NCBI GenBank assembly: GCA_905221605.1
Contig: CAJNDS010002590.1
Location: forward strand, 538,918-602,917
Direction: 5' to 3'
Origin: Symbiodinium natans
Taxonomy: Eukaryota > Sar > Dinophyceae > Suessiales > Symbiodiniaceae
DNA length: 64,000 nt
Numbering within the stretch: position 1 is the first letter of the stretch; each line of letters starts with the position of its first letter. Below, piece by piece: positions 33,001 through 44,083 of the stretch. Made by a program: the position numbers and the translations under genes. The notes below the pieces were generated by a model, which was given only the letters and a program-made list of their open reading frames with translations, had not been told where the DNA came from and did no database searches.

Positions 33001-36000
33001 TCGCTTGGGACGTTGGCGCGTCCCAAAGCCACACCGTGCTCGTGGACCAAGAAACTTAACACCCCCCAATGCCAGCAAAAGACCAAGAACCACAGCTGCA
33101 CCGCCAAACCCTGCGAACAACACCCTAGCGATGCTCCTAGCCCCCGAAGACACACACACACACACACAGGCAAAATTCCAAAAACCCTCACCAAAAAGTA
33201 AGAAAAAAACCAGAAAACATGACCCCCGAAACCCTGAGCACCTCCCAAGCAGGAGCCCTCGACTTGAAACCTGCCTCCTCGCTCTCCAGCGCCCGAGAGG
33301 GAGGCGCCCCTTCAGCTTCGCAAGCCTCCGAGTTGCGGGTTGGGGTTCGGGCTTCCTGCCCCCATTAATTCTAATAGGAATCACATTAAGTCTAACAAGA
33401 AGCCTAGAAATCCGAACCACATGTGTTTTTATAGGATTCCTATTGGTTCCTATTAATTTTAGTAGGAGTTCTCTTCATTTTCAAAGGATTCCTATTCATT
33501 TGCAAAAGGGTTCTTATGATTGTTAGTGGTGTTAATTATAAATTCTAATTGATGGCAGGACCCTCTTCATTTAAAGATTCCTCTTAATTTGTAAAAAGGT
33601 TCTTATGAATTTTAGTGGGGCTCCTCATAAACTGAATAGGATTCTAATTCATCATAAAAAGATTAAGAGAAATATTAATAGGATTCCTATTTAGATTTAA
33701 TGGAATTCCCACATTCCCGTGAATTCAAATGGGTCCCTTTTCATTGTCACAGGCTCCCTACTATTCTTCATGGGGGCCCTATTATTGTTCTAAATTTTCA
33801 ATAGCATTCCCATGACGTTTGATAGAGAGTTCCTCTGACTCAAATATGATTCCAAGTCGCTGTTCCTCTTAATTCAATAAGATTCCTATTAATTTCAATA
33901 AGAGTCTTATTGATTTTAATAGGGTTCGTATTAATTTTCATAGGGTTTTCGTTCAATTAATAGGGTTCTTATTAAATTCATACCTATGACTAAGTATGGA
34001 TTTCTTACTCCGACACGGCCTGACGGTAGGTCATGGGAGGGGGGGGGGGGGGTGTGAGCATATATATATATATATGCCCATATCTATATATATATAGAAC
34101 CCCCTGGACAGTCTTCAACAGTCGTATCCTCGACACCGTAGCTCTGAAGGATGTTGTGCGCATACTGTAGCCTTGATGGGTTTGGGTATCCAGAACTCGG
34201 AACTTGGAATGTTGCTGGTGGTGGTGTGCACCTCCTGTGTTTCACTATTGAGCGAACGAAAGCTGAAAGCTGAGCACAGCTAAGGCGCAGGATCTTCACG
34301 TGCTCTGCAGACGCAGATGGACTTGCTCGAGCTTGCCCCGGCCACTGAAGACAAGGAGTAGAGATGCCATGCATGAGCAAGCGCCGCAGTCGCAGAGCAT
34401 CTGCTGTGCTCATGGCTTTCTGGGGCCTATAGTCTAGTCTTGGACGTAAAGCTGAACATTAGCACGGAGGGGTTGGTGATTTTGAGAGTAGATTGTACGA
34501 GTAGAAGACAGCTGATGAAGTCTGAAACCTTTCTCAAGCATGATGCCCTCTCTGCACTGCCCTAGCCTGCTGCATCCGACAGGTCCCGAATCCCTTGGAG
34601 TAACTTATGCATGTTCCTTGCAACATTGGCAAATTTGCAACTAGTAACTAGCTCATTAGAGTCGGGCGGAACCTTGCACAACGCTGGACTGCAGTACCGG
34701 GTCGCAAGGCAGTCTGTATTGGCTGTTGCAAGGACGCCGACATTGCGTTTCTGACGCCACACCCGCATGACTGGAGGGTCTTTCTGAGTGGTCACGTTAG
34801 GCCGCTACCGTATCTGGGTCAGGGGGGCAGGTATTGGCTCTTGTGTTCCTCAGTTCTTCACGAAGGGCACAGTCCTTGCCACCTGTGGGAAGCTCGATTT
34901 GGGAGCGTTTATCGAAGTGAAGTGAATAAAGCGCATGTCAGGCCTCTCGCCCAATCAAGCTGCATGAGCAATTCTTGAGAGCAACATGACTGCAAACCCA
35001 AGTTGAAGCTAATAATGTCATAATCCTGCAGCCTGCAAGGTCTTACTGAGTTTGCCCGCCACTTGCTAAGTCTTCCCCAGCAGCATTCCAACACTCGGGC
35101 CTCGCAAACTGTCAGGCTTGTGCCGTCCACTGCGATGTAACCTTCTCAGGCAAGGAGAGTCCAAGTACCCTGTAAGAAAGACTGCTATGCGGTTTAAGGT
35201 AGCCTGGAAATATGATGAGATTTAGAAGCGGTACCTGGTTTTCCTGGCCGGGCTGAGACGGTGGAAGGTTGCGCTTTACTTTTGCAGCCAAAAAACTCGA
35301 CAGGGTTGGGCTCAGGAGGGTGGGTTTCAGTCCAAGGCACCTAGGCAATCCTAAGGACAAGCAACCAAGCCATAACAGCACATTACAAGACTATAGTTCT
35401 TCCTCAACGAACGGCAAGTAAACCTTGCAAAGCGTCCCCACGGTGGGCCCTTCTAAACCCCATGAGGGAGACCCTGAACCCTGACACGAGCCTTTGGGAA
35501 TGACAAAGGGTAGAAGGTCGTCGCTCAGGGAGATGCGGACCCTCGGACACCATGAATAAATTGTCCAAGGCTTATGGGGAGCCTCTTCCTCTGAACGGCA
35601 TCAAGCTCTCCATGAGTAGAGCATTTTTTTCTGTGGCTTGCTGAATTCAGGGTCTCAAACTGCGAGGTGCGAGGTCTGAAGCCGGCGCCGCGTTCGCACA
35701 GGGCAATCGTGGTTTGGGGCTCCGGGTGCTGGGAGTTTTGCTGTCGGCAACATGTCAAAAAGCACGCGCAGAAAAAATCTCCGCAACTCAAAAGCATCTG
35801 GATGGCAAAGGGAGAGGAGTCCCAGAAATCTTCAGCACATCCAGCGTGTGTTCGAACACCCCCTGCGAGCACGTAGCTTTTCCCCATGATGCTTGAAGGC
35901 GCGGACTCTCCTCGGGGCCCACCAAGGTCCCGACCAAAGCGAGTCACCTTCGGGCGTGAACTTCAAGATCTTCCCGGCTTCGTCCACGTGGCCCTGAGGC

Positions 36001-38508
36001 TTTGAGAAAGGTTTAGCATTCGGGTCCGGTGGCTGATCGCTCCCACGAGCCCATTGACTCATTGACCCAATGAGTGTGGACTAATGGTTGGGTCAATGGA
36101 GGCCGAGCTCATGAACTTACTTGGGTGGGGCAAGGATGGGCAAGGGCTCGGTCCATGTGAAGCGCAAGGAAGATTTTTCGGCTTAGACCAATCTCAGGGA
36201 CAAAATGACTGGCTTCATTCGTTGGATAGTCTCTTAAACTCGGGCTCTTGACTCCGGCACAGACTAGCTGAAAATAGATTAAACTGCAGCCAGCACTGAT
36301 CCTGAAAGCACTGACACAGGCCGGAGACATCCGGCCTGTACAAAGTGACCAGAGTTCCGGTCGCTTGCCGCCATGGACCTGGCGGCTCAGCTTAGGGCTT
36401 CAAACAGCTAGGGAAGGCCCTAACCAGAATGAAGGGCCTACTACTCAGATAAGATCCACCCCCCCACCCCTCATTCTTCTTAACATACAGTTCAGCCGCC
36501 CTAGTGCCTTCAATCCTCATCTTGCAAACCAGATTTTTCAAAAGCCCCTCCCAGACCACTATACACCCTCCACTTGTGGCCCCGAAACCCTACAAAAACA
36601 CCGAAAACCCCAAACAAACCACCAACCCCCTTAACCCTAAACCCCTTAACTGAGGCCTCTCCAGGTTCACCGGATCTCCCTTGCCGAGGTCTCCCAGGTC
36701 CGTGCGCCGCAAGGTCTCCGGGGCGCAGTTCACCTCGAAGGCCTGAACCAGATGGCGAGTAACTAAAATATCTTGGGGTTTAGGGTTTAGTTCGAGGGTG
36801 CAAGGCTTAGATTTGCTCTTGTTATACTACTATCGTATTGTGTTAGCATACTACCATACATTGGAATACAACTTCTTTATAGGTTACAAAATTACTATTC
36901 ACTACTACGAAATTTCTAATTCCTATATTGCTATATTACTATATTACTCTATTGCTAAATTGCTAGATTACTATATTGCCTATACTACTCTATTGCTAGA
37001 TTACTGTATCTCTATATATTCCTATACGACTACATTATTATTCTACTATTTTACTATATTACCGTAGTATACTATATGACTATATGACCTTTCGACTATA
37101 TGACTATATGACTATATGACTACATGACTATATGACTATATGACTATATGACAATATGCCTGTATGACTGTATGACTGTATGACTGTATGACTGTATGAC
37201 TATACTATTCATAATTTGTGCATCGATTGCCGTCGAAGCCTTTTTGCGGACTTCGGGCAGGCTTTTGGCTTTTGTTGAAGGATGTTTCCTTGGGGGGGGG
37301 GGTGCTGAAGCCTGTTGAGTGTTTCTAGATACTCTTAGGCATTTCATGGTTTCTGAATTTTTGTTTTCGAGAGGTTTATGGGTGCCTGGAAAGGCCTTTC
37401 CGCAGTATGGGGCTAAGCCTTCGGGCTGTGTATAAACCCTACCACCTAAACCTTTACATCCTAAACCCTAAACTCCTGTAAATCTTCAGACTTTCGGGGG
37501 GTCCGCGTTCGGGGCCTTCAGGGGGCTCAATGCGCTACCTACCCCCTTCAACCCTAAAATCCTACCCTAAAACCTCTAAAATAAAAACCCACCTCCTGAC
37601 CCTGAACCCCCCCCCCAAACCCCCAAACCTCTCTATCGGGCCTCCGCGTCGAAGGTGGTGACTGTGAGGCAGGTGCCGTTCACCGCGATGGAGCAGCCGA
37701 TGTAGGCACCCTCCAGCGCCACCTCTTCAGGGATTGGGGTTGGCTGCTCAGGCGTTTTAGGGCATTGCAGCTGCGTCAAGCACGAGAGGTTTCGGCTTCG
37801 AAGCGAGCCGGTAACTAGCTGAGGGCTTGTTGCTGAAACCGACAGCCACCCTCTCTCCCTCTCTCGCACAAGAGGGGCTCTGAGGCCCCAGTGCTGCAAG
37901 CCGGAGCCGTGACCACGAAGAGAGCAGACCCCCCGAGCCCTCAGGGAAGGTGCCACCTTGCACTTGATCCGTAGCACGAAGCCCTCCGACTTGGAGCCGT
38001 CCCACATCTCGAGGTTGGCCTGGCGCTCAATTACTTTCAATGAGGCTCAGATCCTGCGTCTCAGGGTTGTGTGGGGTCGAACGTTTCTGCACAAACAGAG
38101 AGAGGGAGGGACACGAAGACACAGAGAGACGCACAGAGACACACACAGAGACACACACACACACACACACAGACAGAGACACACACACAGAGACACACAC
38201 ACACACACACACAGACACACACACACACACACACACACACACCCACACTTCCACAGCAGATCTTGGCATGCCGCCTTCCGTTCTACGGACAGCACGGTGC
38301 CCATCTCCTGCGACATTTTGAATCTGGAGGGTTTAAGGCAGAAGTTCCTGTAGTACAGGGACCCTATTTATGCAAAATCCCTATTGGAGGATTCTGGCGG
38401 CAGATACCAAGGAGGTCATGTCCAAGGGCCGTTTAAGCGCTTCACAGAGCTCTTTAGGCAAAGCGCTTGGCTACAGGCGGATGCCTCCACAATCCCGGTG
38501 AAGACCAT
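27001..38508 (-). CDS. Riboflavin synthase, complete in 13 exons, with hydrophobic C-terminal tail
   Basis: Converts two 6,7-dimethyl-8-ribityllumazine to riboflavin plus the pyrimidinedione. Minus exons: 38508-38475, 38045-37957, 37722-37642, 36742-36657, 36378-36336, 35993-35935, 35541-35492, 35141-35101, 28638-28561, 28115-28074, 27546-27502, 27345-27325, 27060-27001. They sum to 729 nt, 242 residues plus TGA, in frame. Motifs in order: MVFTGIVEA; SIAVNGTCLTVT; APETLRRTDLGDL; VNLER; NSGHFVQGHVD; EGDSLWV; VIPKGYIAVDGTSLTV; WFNLMLIAHTQK; VGDRVNLEGD; MGKY. These are the two lumazine-binding barrels, and Cys, His, Ser and Asp stand at positions matching catalytic residues of the bacterial enzyme. 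After MGKY about 41 extra residues end in AALLSLLVATCLALLRRR. Introns 1, 2, 6 and 11 start GT, the other eight GC. The intron 1 donor is the least certain. Neighbouring genes lie on the same strand. Confidence 0.93.
29438..29467. repeat. 10-bp inverted repeat hairpin
   Basis: GGCTTGATCC (438-447, offset 29000) and its reverse complement (458-467) are separated by 10 nt. Flanks CACACATG and ACATGTG extend the pairing imperfectly. It lies within intron 8 of riboflavin synthase. Confidence 0.7.
29640..30548 (+). pseudogene. Decayed plus-strand coding region inside an intron
   Basis: Successive plus frames read LDVEDLDSITHSFHSS (near 29660), then the frame 29815-30132 (HFEKSDFGKSFLAVDANTE), then 30336-30548 (TRRYLWSLAASKPQLADE and on to a stop). 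They occupy different frames in one direction, antisense to riboflavin synthase. Probably remains of an inserted gene or element. No known motif. Confidence 0.3.
30861..31658 (-). CDS. 265-codon open frame inside riboflavin synthase intron 8, unrecognised
   Basis: Open from an in-frame TGA above 31658 to the stop at 30861. The first half is protein-like (LALETEFDFPHMTLVKLESG, VFRALQAFISRPLASQQT), the second half less so. No clear ATG near the 5' end. Longer than any exon of the host gene, on the same strand. It could be a fragment of an inserted element rather than a cassette exon, since neighbouring exons join perfectly without it. Confidence 0.35.
   Translation of the reverse strand: MFGQEFSAQVHHDASVNPGFQRVPLALETEFDFPHMTLVKLESGEAERLHNETIWKSSVTQSRLNVSQMLTQINHDVKCAGLPFRLIPVHVEQCNYANRYNLTGGEGRDVFRALQAFISRPLASQQTLLHLGLLSKLKLTRASRATFLAMPLDNQGGALNLGRGVSSSGLRNRHTRTSLTNTLTSRTIWAIGAGMMLPRACGVALTVEHRLWNGSSIVACQSRFWIDSGLGVESCSRPIFQKQRGRHIAVLGNMDSCGPPCNTAW
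33360..33985. repeat. AT-rich degenerate repeat island
   Basis: Words of the form GATTCCTATTAATTT and TTCTTATGAATTTTAGT recur every 25-30 bp. Base composition drops sharply relative to the surrounding DNA. Borders are abrupt (GC-rich coding-like sequence to 33360, G run at 34040). It lies in riboflavin synthase intron 8. Confidence 0.8.
36820..37205. repeat. TACTATATT-type and 9-bp CTATATGAC tandem repeats
   Basis: From 36895 to 37060 units resemble ATTACTATATTGCT. From 37075 to 37204 about 14 copies of CTATATGAC / CTGTATGAC follow. All lies inside riboflavin synthase intron 3 and accounts for much of its length. Confidence 0.85.
38100..38243. repeat. (CA)n/(GACACA)n microsatellite
   Basis: CACACA and GAGACA words run through most of riboflavin synthase intron 1. 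They create spurious open frames on both strands. Confidence 0.95.
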
Positions 38509-38522
38509 GGCGCCTGCGGAAC
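38509..38522 (-). promoter_or_regulatory. Probable (trans-)splice acceptor just upstream of riboflavin synthase start
   Basis: The minus strand reads TTCCGCAG|GCGCCATGG, placing an AG acceptor 5 nt before an ATG in good context. Dinoflagellate mRNAs receive a spliced leader at such acceptors, so this may be the mature 5' end. Alternatively, a leader or targeting exon could join here, since the frame is open upstream. Confidence 0.4.
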
Positions 38523-41500
38523 GTGCGGAGTAGGGAGCACAGCCTTTCTCTAAAGTTTCCCGTGGGGTCGAGAAACCTCCCTCGCCCCCTCTTCCCCGGC
38601 CCGTGCAGTTGGCACTCACCGAGAAACGCTACGCAAAGAAATCTGCTGGGTCTCGTGTTGCAATCCCGCAGCTTTCTTCAGAAAGGCCTGGAGACCACCA
38701 GGCCACAGAGGGGGCACGCGGAAAATTGCCGATTTGCAGTGGTTCAGAAGTCTGCCTCTAAGGCCTATAAGGCTGTGTTGTCAACTGCAGGAGCTTGCGC
38801 TTTCAGGCCGCCAGCTTGCCAGCGCCATCCTTGCTTGAGGGGCCTGAGGGTTCCACTCGGCTACTACGTTTGCACCTCTTTCGCAGTCTGACAAGCTAAA
38901 TTTTCTATTCAGCACCTGCCAAGGGGACCATCATGCGGAAAACTCCCCGTCTGCATCCTGAGCCGAAATCTGAAGATAACGTAAGAGCGGCGCTCCTCAA
39001 GCACAGTCAACCCTGCGGTAGGTACTGCTACCCTGTGAACCACCCACCATCCGATTCCTAAACCTTCAACGGCCATACCCGCAACCCTTGCCTTTCCTCG
39101 GTTCTGTCCTCTTGTCTTGCCTCTGCTGTCTGTCCTCATCCGTTCCGCTTCTTGTCCTGCCATCTGTCCGCTATCCTGTCCTGTTATCTGGCTGGGTTGT
39201 AGCGTGGGTTGCTGTTCCCTTGAAAATCCAAAAGCCCCGCTGAGGGTGGAGAGCAAAACACAGCGAATGTCTGTTCTGCTGAGGCGTGCTGGAGGATGCA
39301 AGCAGACAAACGATGCCCGTCGTGGCATAGTCGTCGCCGTGCTTGTTCTGCGTGGCATCTGCTTTGTGCCCAGCCCCGGCCATCTAACAACATGGAATAT
39401 GTGTGAAAGATGTTTTTTGGATCTTTGGCGAAACAGCTATCCGAAACTGTTGTTGGACTGGGCTTTGCTCATGTGCACATAGACTTGTATGTCACTTCTC
39501 GCAAGCCTGCAAGACGCGATCCTCTCCCCGAGCTCTAGCGATCCCAAACTCTGACGTGAGATGCAAAGGAAGTGTCTCAACCCGCAAGACCAAGTTCAAA
39601 AACAAACGCCGAACGCCAACGCCGATGTCAGCTGCAGTCTGCACATTGCTTCCAGCTTGCTTGGCTGTTGGGATGGTCAAATTGGTACCGTCTTCTCAAA
39701 GCTCAGTCTGAACGCATGAGAGAAATGATGAAATCTCAAGTGCTGCCCATAATGCCGAGAAGATGACTCTCAGGCTCATGACAGGCTTGTTAGGAAGCCC
39801 AAAGCCCACAAACCTTCCCAGAGACGCTCTGAGCCCCTTTTCTCCGTCAGTATGGCGAACCAGATTGCCGGGGAACCTGCCACGGCCAACCCGAAACTCT
39901 CTAATGACCCTATATAAACAAGAAACCAACTGAAGCCGAAGATAGGAACAATCGCAAAGTCGCAGAGCCAAGTGTTTTAAGGCGAGAACCTCAAACCCCG
40001 AAAGCTCCCTAAGCCCTAACCCTGAAACCCAAACTGGGAGCCCCGAAGCCGAAACTGGCACAGGACATGCTCGAGGCCTTCAGGCCTCTAAGGTTTCTCG
40101 TCTGAACAAACTCTAGGATACGGTGGAGCCTAGGGTGTGGACGCGCATACGGTTGTTCCCCTTGTCAGGAAGTGGCTGACTAACTACAGAGTAGGAGTAA
40201 ACAAGATCCATGAACATCCTGAACCCCATATCTTGAACCTCCCCAACTTCCCTAATCCCACAAACCTTCAGCCCCTGAGGCTTTGGCGGGAGCAGCAGGA
40301 GGCCACGCATAGGGTGGCCAGGCGAAGGGCGGTGGGGGCCCTCAGAGATCGAGTCTGGGCGAAATCGTGACCTTCTTCTACCCTCCTCCCTCTTTCCCCC
40401 TATAAGACCATGACACACCCTCACATGTACTGTGGAGTTGTAGCGCCCAGTGGTTAGCCCCAAGGGCGGCGTTGGTGGCGTCTGGGTGGAAGGCGCGCAT
40501 ACATATGACTAGTATGCGCCGGCATGAACAACCAGGAAAGTGCTTGCATAGGTTAGGGCTTGTGACTGTGAAATCACAAACATCTTACTGCTTGGGGTTT
40601 GCTAGTCGTTGTGAACTGCGACCGAGGCAAGAACCCATAAGGGGAGGCAGCGGCGGCACCTCTGGTGCTACCTGGGACTTGCGGAGCTTTTGATGAACCC
40701 CAAACTTTGGGTCATATACCCTGTACTACTATAATCACTATAATCCCAATTTTACTGTAAGGTCTATGAACCATAAACCCTTTTTTAGGCTTCAATTGCT
40801 TCCCAAGGTAGGGAGCAGGAGTACGGCGCAGTAAGACCCTGCACAACCCGAAACCCAAGAAACCCAGCAACCCCTTACCCAGAAGAGTCCCAAAGCAAGA
40901 GGCCACGTACCTGCACTGCGACACGCCCTGAACTGTGAACCATCATCTTCCACTCCCTGAAACCAAACCCTATAAACCTAAACCCTCCCCTCCTCTCGCG
41001 CTTTCGAGGCCAATATAGAACACAAACTCCAACACCCTTCCCGGTCTTGGGAAATCGTGAGCTTCGTTTCGGTGGTTTTGGAGATGTGGGGCTTAGGGCT
41101 GCTAGAGCCTGATAAGGGCTTCTGAACTGTTCTTGAAATCGCTACAGAATATATTCCTTCTGATTGGTATAGAAACAATTAATTGATGTTTGGAGAAGAG
41201 GGTTCCAGCGTTGGGGGGCCTTGAATTGAAGGCTTTGACGTCCAGATTTCGCCCGCGTCCCTACTGCCAGTATTGTCGACACTCAACGGACCTCACGCCG
41301 CACGCTCGCCCGAAGTGAGGCAAGGAACCCAATGCCCAGGCGCGGCATCCGGCGACCTGCACAGTGTGGAGGTGTTGGTGGTGCCAGTAATAGGACTTCA
41401 GCTGTTTCCTCCTTTTCTTTGCTCCCCCGAATCTTGGGCAATCGTTCCCTCCCCGTGGTGCTCTGAACATTCAGGCCCCGACGCTACGTTCTCCCCAACC

Positions 41501-42485
41501 TCCACAAGGTCTAGTGCTTGAAAGTTGTGCGCATTTGAAGGGCATCAGCTTTGAAGCCCAGCCCTGGGAGCTGAACTCCAAGTTGCTCGTCGGATTCCTG
41601 CGCCCAGCAAAGCCCGTAGCTACACTTGCTGTGATATCCCACTGCTCCTTCCAAAGAACAAACCCCAACAACAGCCCGTAAGATAGTGTAAGCATACTCT
41701 AAACAAGCCCCCAGCCCTCAACCCTTTTACAATCACAGGGGGGGGGGGGGGGGGCCCTGAGCCAGGAGGCTTTGGGACGGCCGCCATCTTCGGCGTTGTC
41801 GCGGGGGCCTCTAGAAAATTTGTGTCCGGGGGTTGTCTTCGGGGCTTTTGAAGTTAGGGCTTAGTCTGGGCTTGCTTTTTATGGTTTTTGCCTGAATCCT
41901 CAAACATGAGCCGCGAGGAGGTAGAGGTTGCTAAGGGTTGCTGTGGACGGGAGACTCAGTACCACTAAGAAGATGCCGCCGTTGCACTGGCTGGGGTTTG
42001 TGGCTTTCCGGGGCTAGCGACAGCTGCTGTCTGAACTTCGACATTCGGTTGGAGGCTGGCTTTCCGTTTACATAAAGAGGTAAAACGGTAAAACTTTAAA
42101 AAGTCTTGATGTTCCAGATACAAAGAAGAACAACAATCGAGACCTCATCATGTTACTTTGCATTCCGCTATTGCGGCTGAGTTGCGCCAGCTGAGAGGGT
42201 TGTCACATGACGACTATGACAAACAAACAAGTGGAGGATTGGAGGGTTCACCTTGCACAAATGGCTTCGTGTGGCAGCTCAAGAAGCCTCTCTCCTCTGT
42301 TTGGGTGCTGCGCCACGTGCGCGTTGAGTGCGTGTGGCACCCTTCAGACATCCACTCGACTGCGTTGCCCTTTCTCTAGTGCCTTTGTGAGGGTTTTGGG
42401 CTGTTGGGTTTTAAGGGCTTCGGGTTTAGGGTCTAGGGGGTCGGGTGCTGCTGCCTTCTACTGAAATTTTGCTCAGGCCCGGTAC
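38523..42485. other. No secured gene; weak coding signals on both strands
   Basis: Coding-like but unsupported frames: minus 38909-39358 (with a GGACAG-type simple repeat near 39110-39200), plus 39403-39766, plus 40270-40370 (LWREQQEATHRVARRRAVGA), minus 41471-41695 and plus 42109-42379. Telomere-like words near 40010 and 40970-40990. Upstream leader exons of riboflavin synthase, if any, would lie here. Confidence 0.35.
41738..41754. repeat. 17-nt poly(G) run
   Basis: A homopolymer before GGCCCTGAGCC. One of many G/C runs of 12 nt or more in the window. Confidence 0.9.
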
Positions 42486-42539
42486 CTGGTTTTCGCCACC
42501 CACGGCGCCCAAGGCGGTGGCAGCCGCCACAATCTGGCA
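42486..42539 (-). CDS. Predicted exon, unrecognised
   Basis: Acceptor GCTGAG, donor CAG|GTACCG. The frame reads CQIVAAATALGAVGGENQ, phase 0 at both ends. Small and hydrophobic, similar in style to the exon at 22307-22364. Confidence 0.4.
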
Positions 42540-42743
42540 CTCAGCACATGGGTAAGAAAATTGGACCAGGCCATCTAGGACTTGCAGCTTTGAGTTCGAT
42601 GATCTTGGCTTGGTTCTAAGGTTCATTCCTGTCTGTGGAAAGCCCACTCAGACTCTGAGTACGGTGCGAGTCTAAGAGTCAGAGTCGGGCAAGGGGAGGT
42701 CTCTGGGCTTAGCGCGGCCTGACCTTCTGCCTCCAGAGCCCTG

Positions 42744-42803
42744 TTGCCGCTGTTGCTATCGTTGTTGCTGTTGTTGATGTTGTTTCTGTTGCTGTGTTGC
42801 TGG

Positions 42804-42838
<35 letters not shown>

Positions 42839-43110
42839 TGGCTGTTGCTGTGTGGCTGTTGCTGTGGCTGTTGCTGTGGTTATGGCTGTGGCTGTTGCGG
42901 ATGTGGTTGATGGCTGCGGCTGTGGTTTTTGCGGTTGTTGCGGTTGTTGATGGTTGTGGTGGTTGCGGTGGCTGTTGTGGTTGTTGTGGTGGCCGTGGTG
43001 GTTGTGGTGGTTGTGGTGGCCGTGGTGATTGTGGTGGTTGTGGTGGTTGTGTTTGTGCTTGTGGTTGTTGTTGTTGTCGTCGTCGCTGTCGTTGTGGTTG
43101 CTGGGTACAC
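42744..43110. repeat. Trinucleotide-based tract (GTT/GCT/GGT)n
   Basis: Mixed GTTGCT, GTGGCT and GGTTGTGGT units produce open frames on both strands (poly-Cys/Val/Gly in plus, Thr/Gln/Pro in minus). Nothing beyond the repeat supports a gene. Confidence 0.9.
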
Positions 43111-43296
43111 AGATAAGTCAGAAGCCTGAAAAGCTCCTCGCCCTTTCGCATCCCCTTATAAGCCCTAAACATCCGAAACCCGAAACCTTGCAGGCGCTGG
43201 CTACACCCCCCAAACCCCAAAGGTCCCCAAAGTTGCATGTTTTATTCTGATTAAGTATAAGCCATTCTCCTCATTACCAGTATATAACCAAACATA

Positions 43297-43368
43297 TTAT
43301 TGACTGGGGGATGCCACCTTGTCCTTCGCCTTCCGCCTGGCCCGCTCCAAGAGGCCCGCCAAGAAGCC
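43297..43368 (-). CDS. Probable terminal exon of unrecognised gene
   Basis: Acceptor GTCTGAG, then GFLAGLLERARRKAKDKVAS and a TAA stop, phase 0. The basic, helical C-terminus is protein-like. Upstream exons should lie to the right. Confidence 0.45.
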   Translation of the reverse strand, partial: GFLAGLLERARRKAKDKVASPSQ

Positions 43369-44028
43369 CTCAGACGCGCTTTTATAGGGCTTTACTCTGA
43401 GGTGCATGGTAACTAGTTGTAACAGGGGAATGTAAGGAGGGCAGGTCTGGGGTCCTACAACCCTACGAGTTCGTAGGCGTTGCAGGGTTGTGTTGCGGGT
43501 GACTTGTCCCCAAGATTGTCCTAGATGGTTCGGAAAAGCTTTACAGGGCATAGATCTCATGACCTGACGAGTGTAACAAGTTCTCTCAAGGCCCTTGCGA
43601 TTTAGAGGCTTTGTTCCGTGGGCCGTTTTGTCGCTTAACAAGGGGGAGAGCCCTTTGTGGACTTAGCATGCTGTGGGGGGGTGGGGTTTCTCAAAGTTCA
43701 CAACAAAAGAACCAAGGGGCCCATTGGCCACCATCACCATGGGGGTTTAGAGATTAGGGTTCAGGGTTTAGGGTGCCCTACAACTAGCCGCTAACTAGCC
43801 GCTGCAAGGTTTAGGCGTTAAGGTTATGACTCAGATATGACACGTTGTGGCACCACCCCTCCAAAACTTGTTGAACAAGAAGGCCTTGAACTTCCTCTGA
43901 AACCCCAAAAGCCCCCAATCCACTTAAGCCCCAAAACCCTTACGACACCTGTAGCAGGGAGGGCCCCAAATCTCCGAGAGCGCTGAGACTTGGGCCTTTT
44001 TGGAGTTCAGGGGCACCTCCGGCGACTT

Positions 44029-44029
<1 letters not shown>

Positions 44030-44082
<53 letters not shown>
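44030..44082. repeat. 53-nt poly(G) run
   Basis: Uninterrupted G, which is poly(C) on the minus strand, where a coding-like segment (PEVPLNSKKAQVSALSE, about 43980-44028) follows. It could act as an extreme polypyrimidine tract before an acceptor. Confidence 0.95.

Positions 44083-44083
<1 letters not shown>

Larger units (their letters stand above)
28639..35100 (-). other. 6.5-kb intron 8 of riboflavin synthase
   Basis: Donor GAG|GCCCGA (GC), acceptor TTGAG|GTC. The other 11 introns are 156-899 nt, so this one has grown by insertions: decayed ORFs on both strands (29.6-30.6 and 30.9-31.7 kb), telomere-like words (32.1-32.4 kb), a CA tract (32.70 kb) and an AT-rich repeat island (33.4-34.0 kb). 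Confidence 0.85.

Noticed and set aside
37633-38040. Single 135-codon reading of riboflavin synthase exons 2-3
   Set aside because: The middle is an in-frame-open 234-nt intron. Splicing at AAG|GTGGCA and GAG|GTGGCG restores the conserved sequence exactly.
38027-38436. Several Thr/His or Val/Cys-rich frames around 38.1-38.3 kb
   Set aside because: They are the (CA)n microsatellite in riboflavin synthase intron 1.
42756-43238. 160-codon Gln/Pro/Thr-rich minus frame and Cys/Val-rich plus frames
   Set aside because: Both are translations of one trinucleotide repeat, with open frames in nearly all phases.
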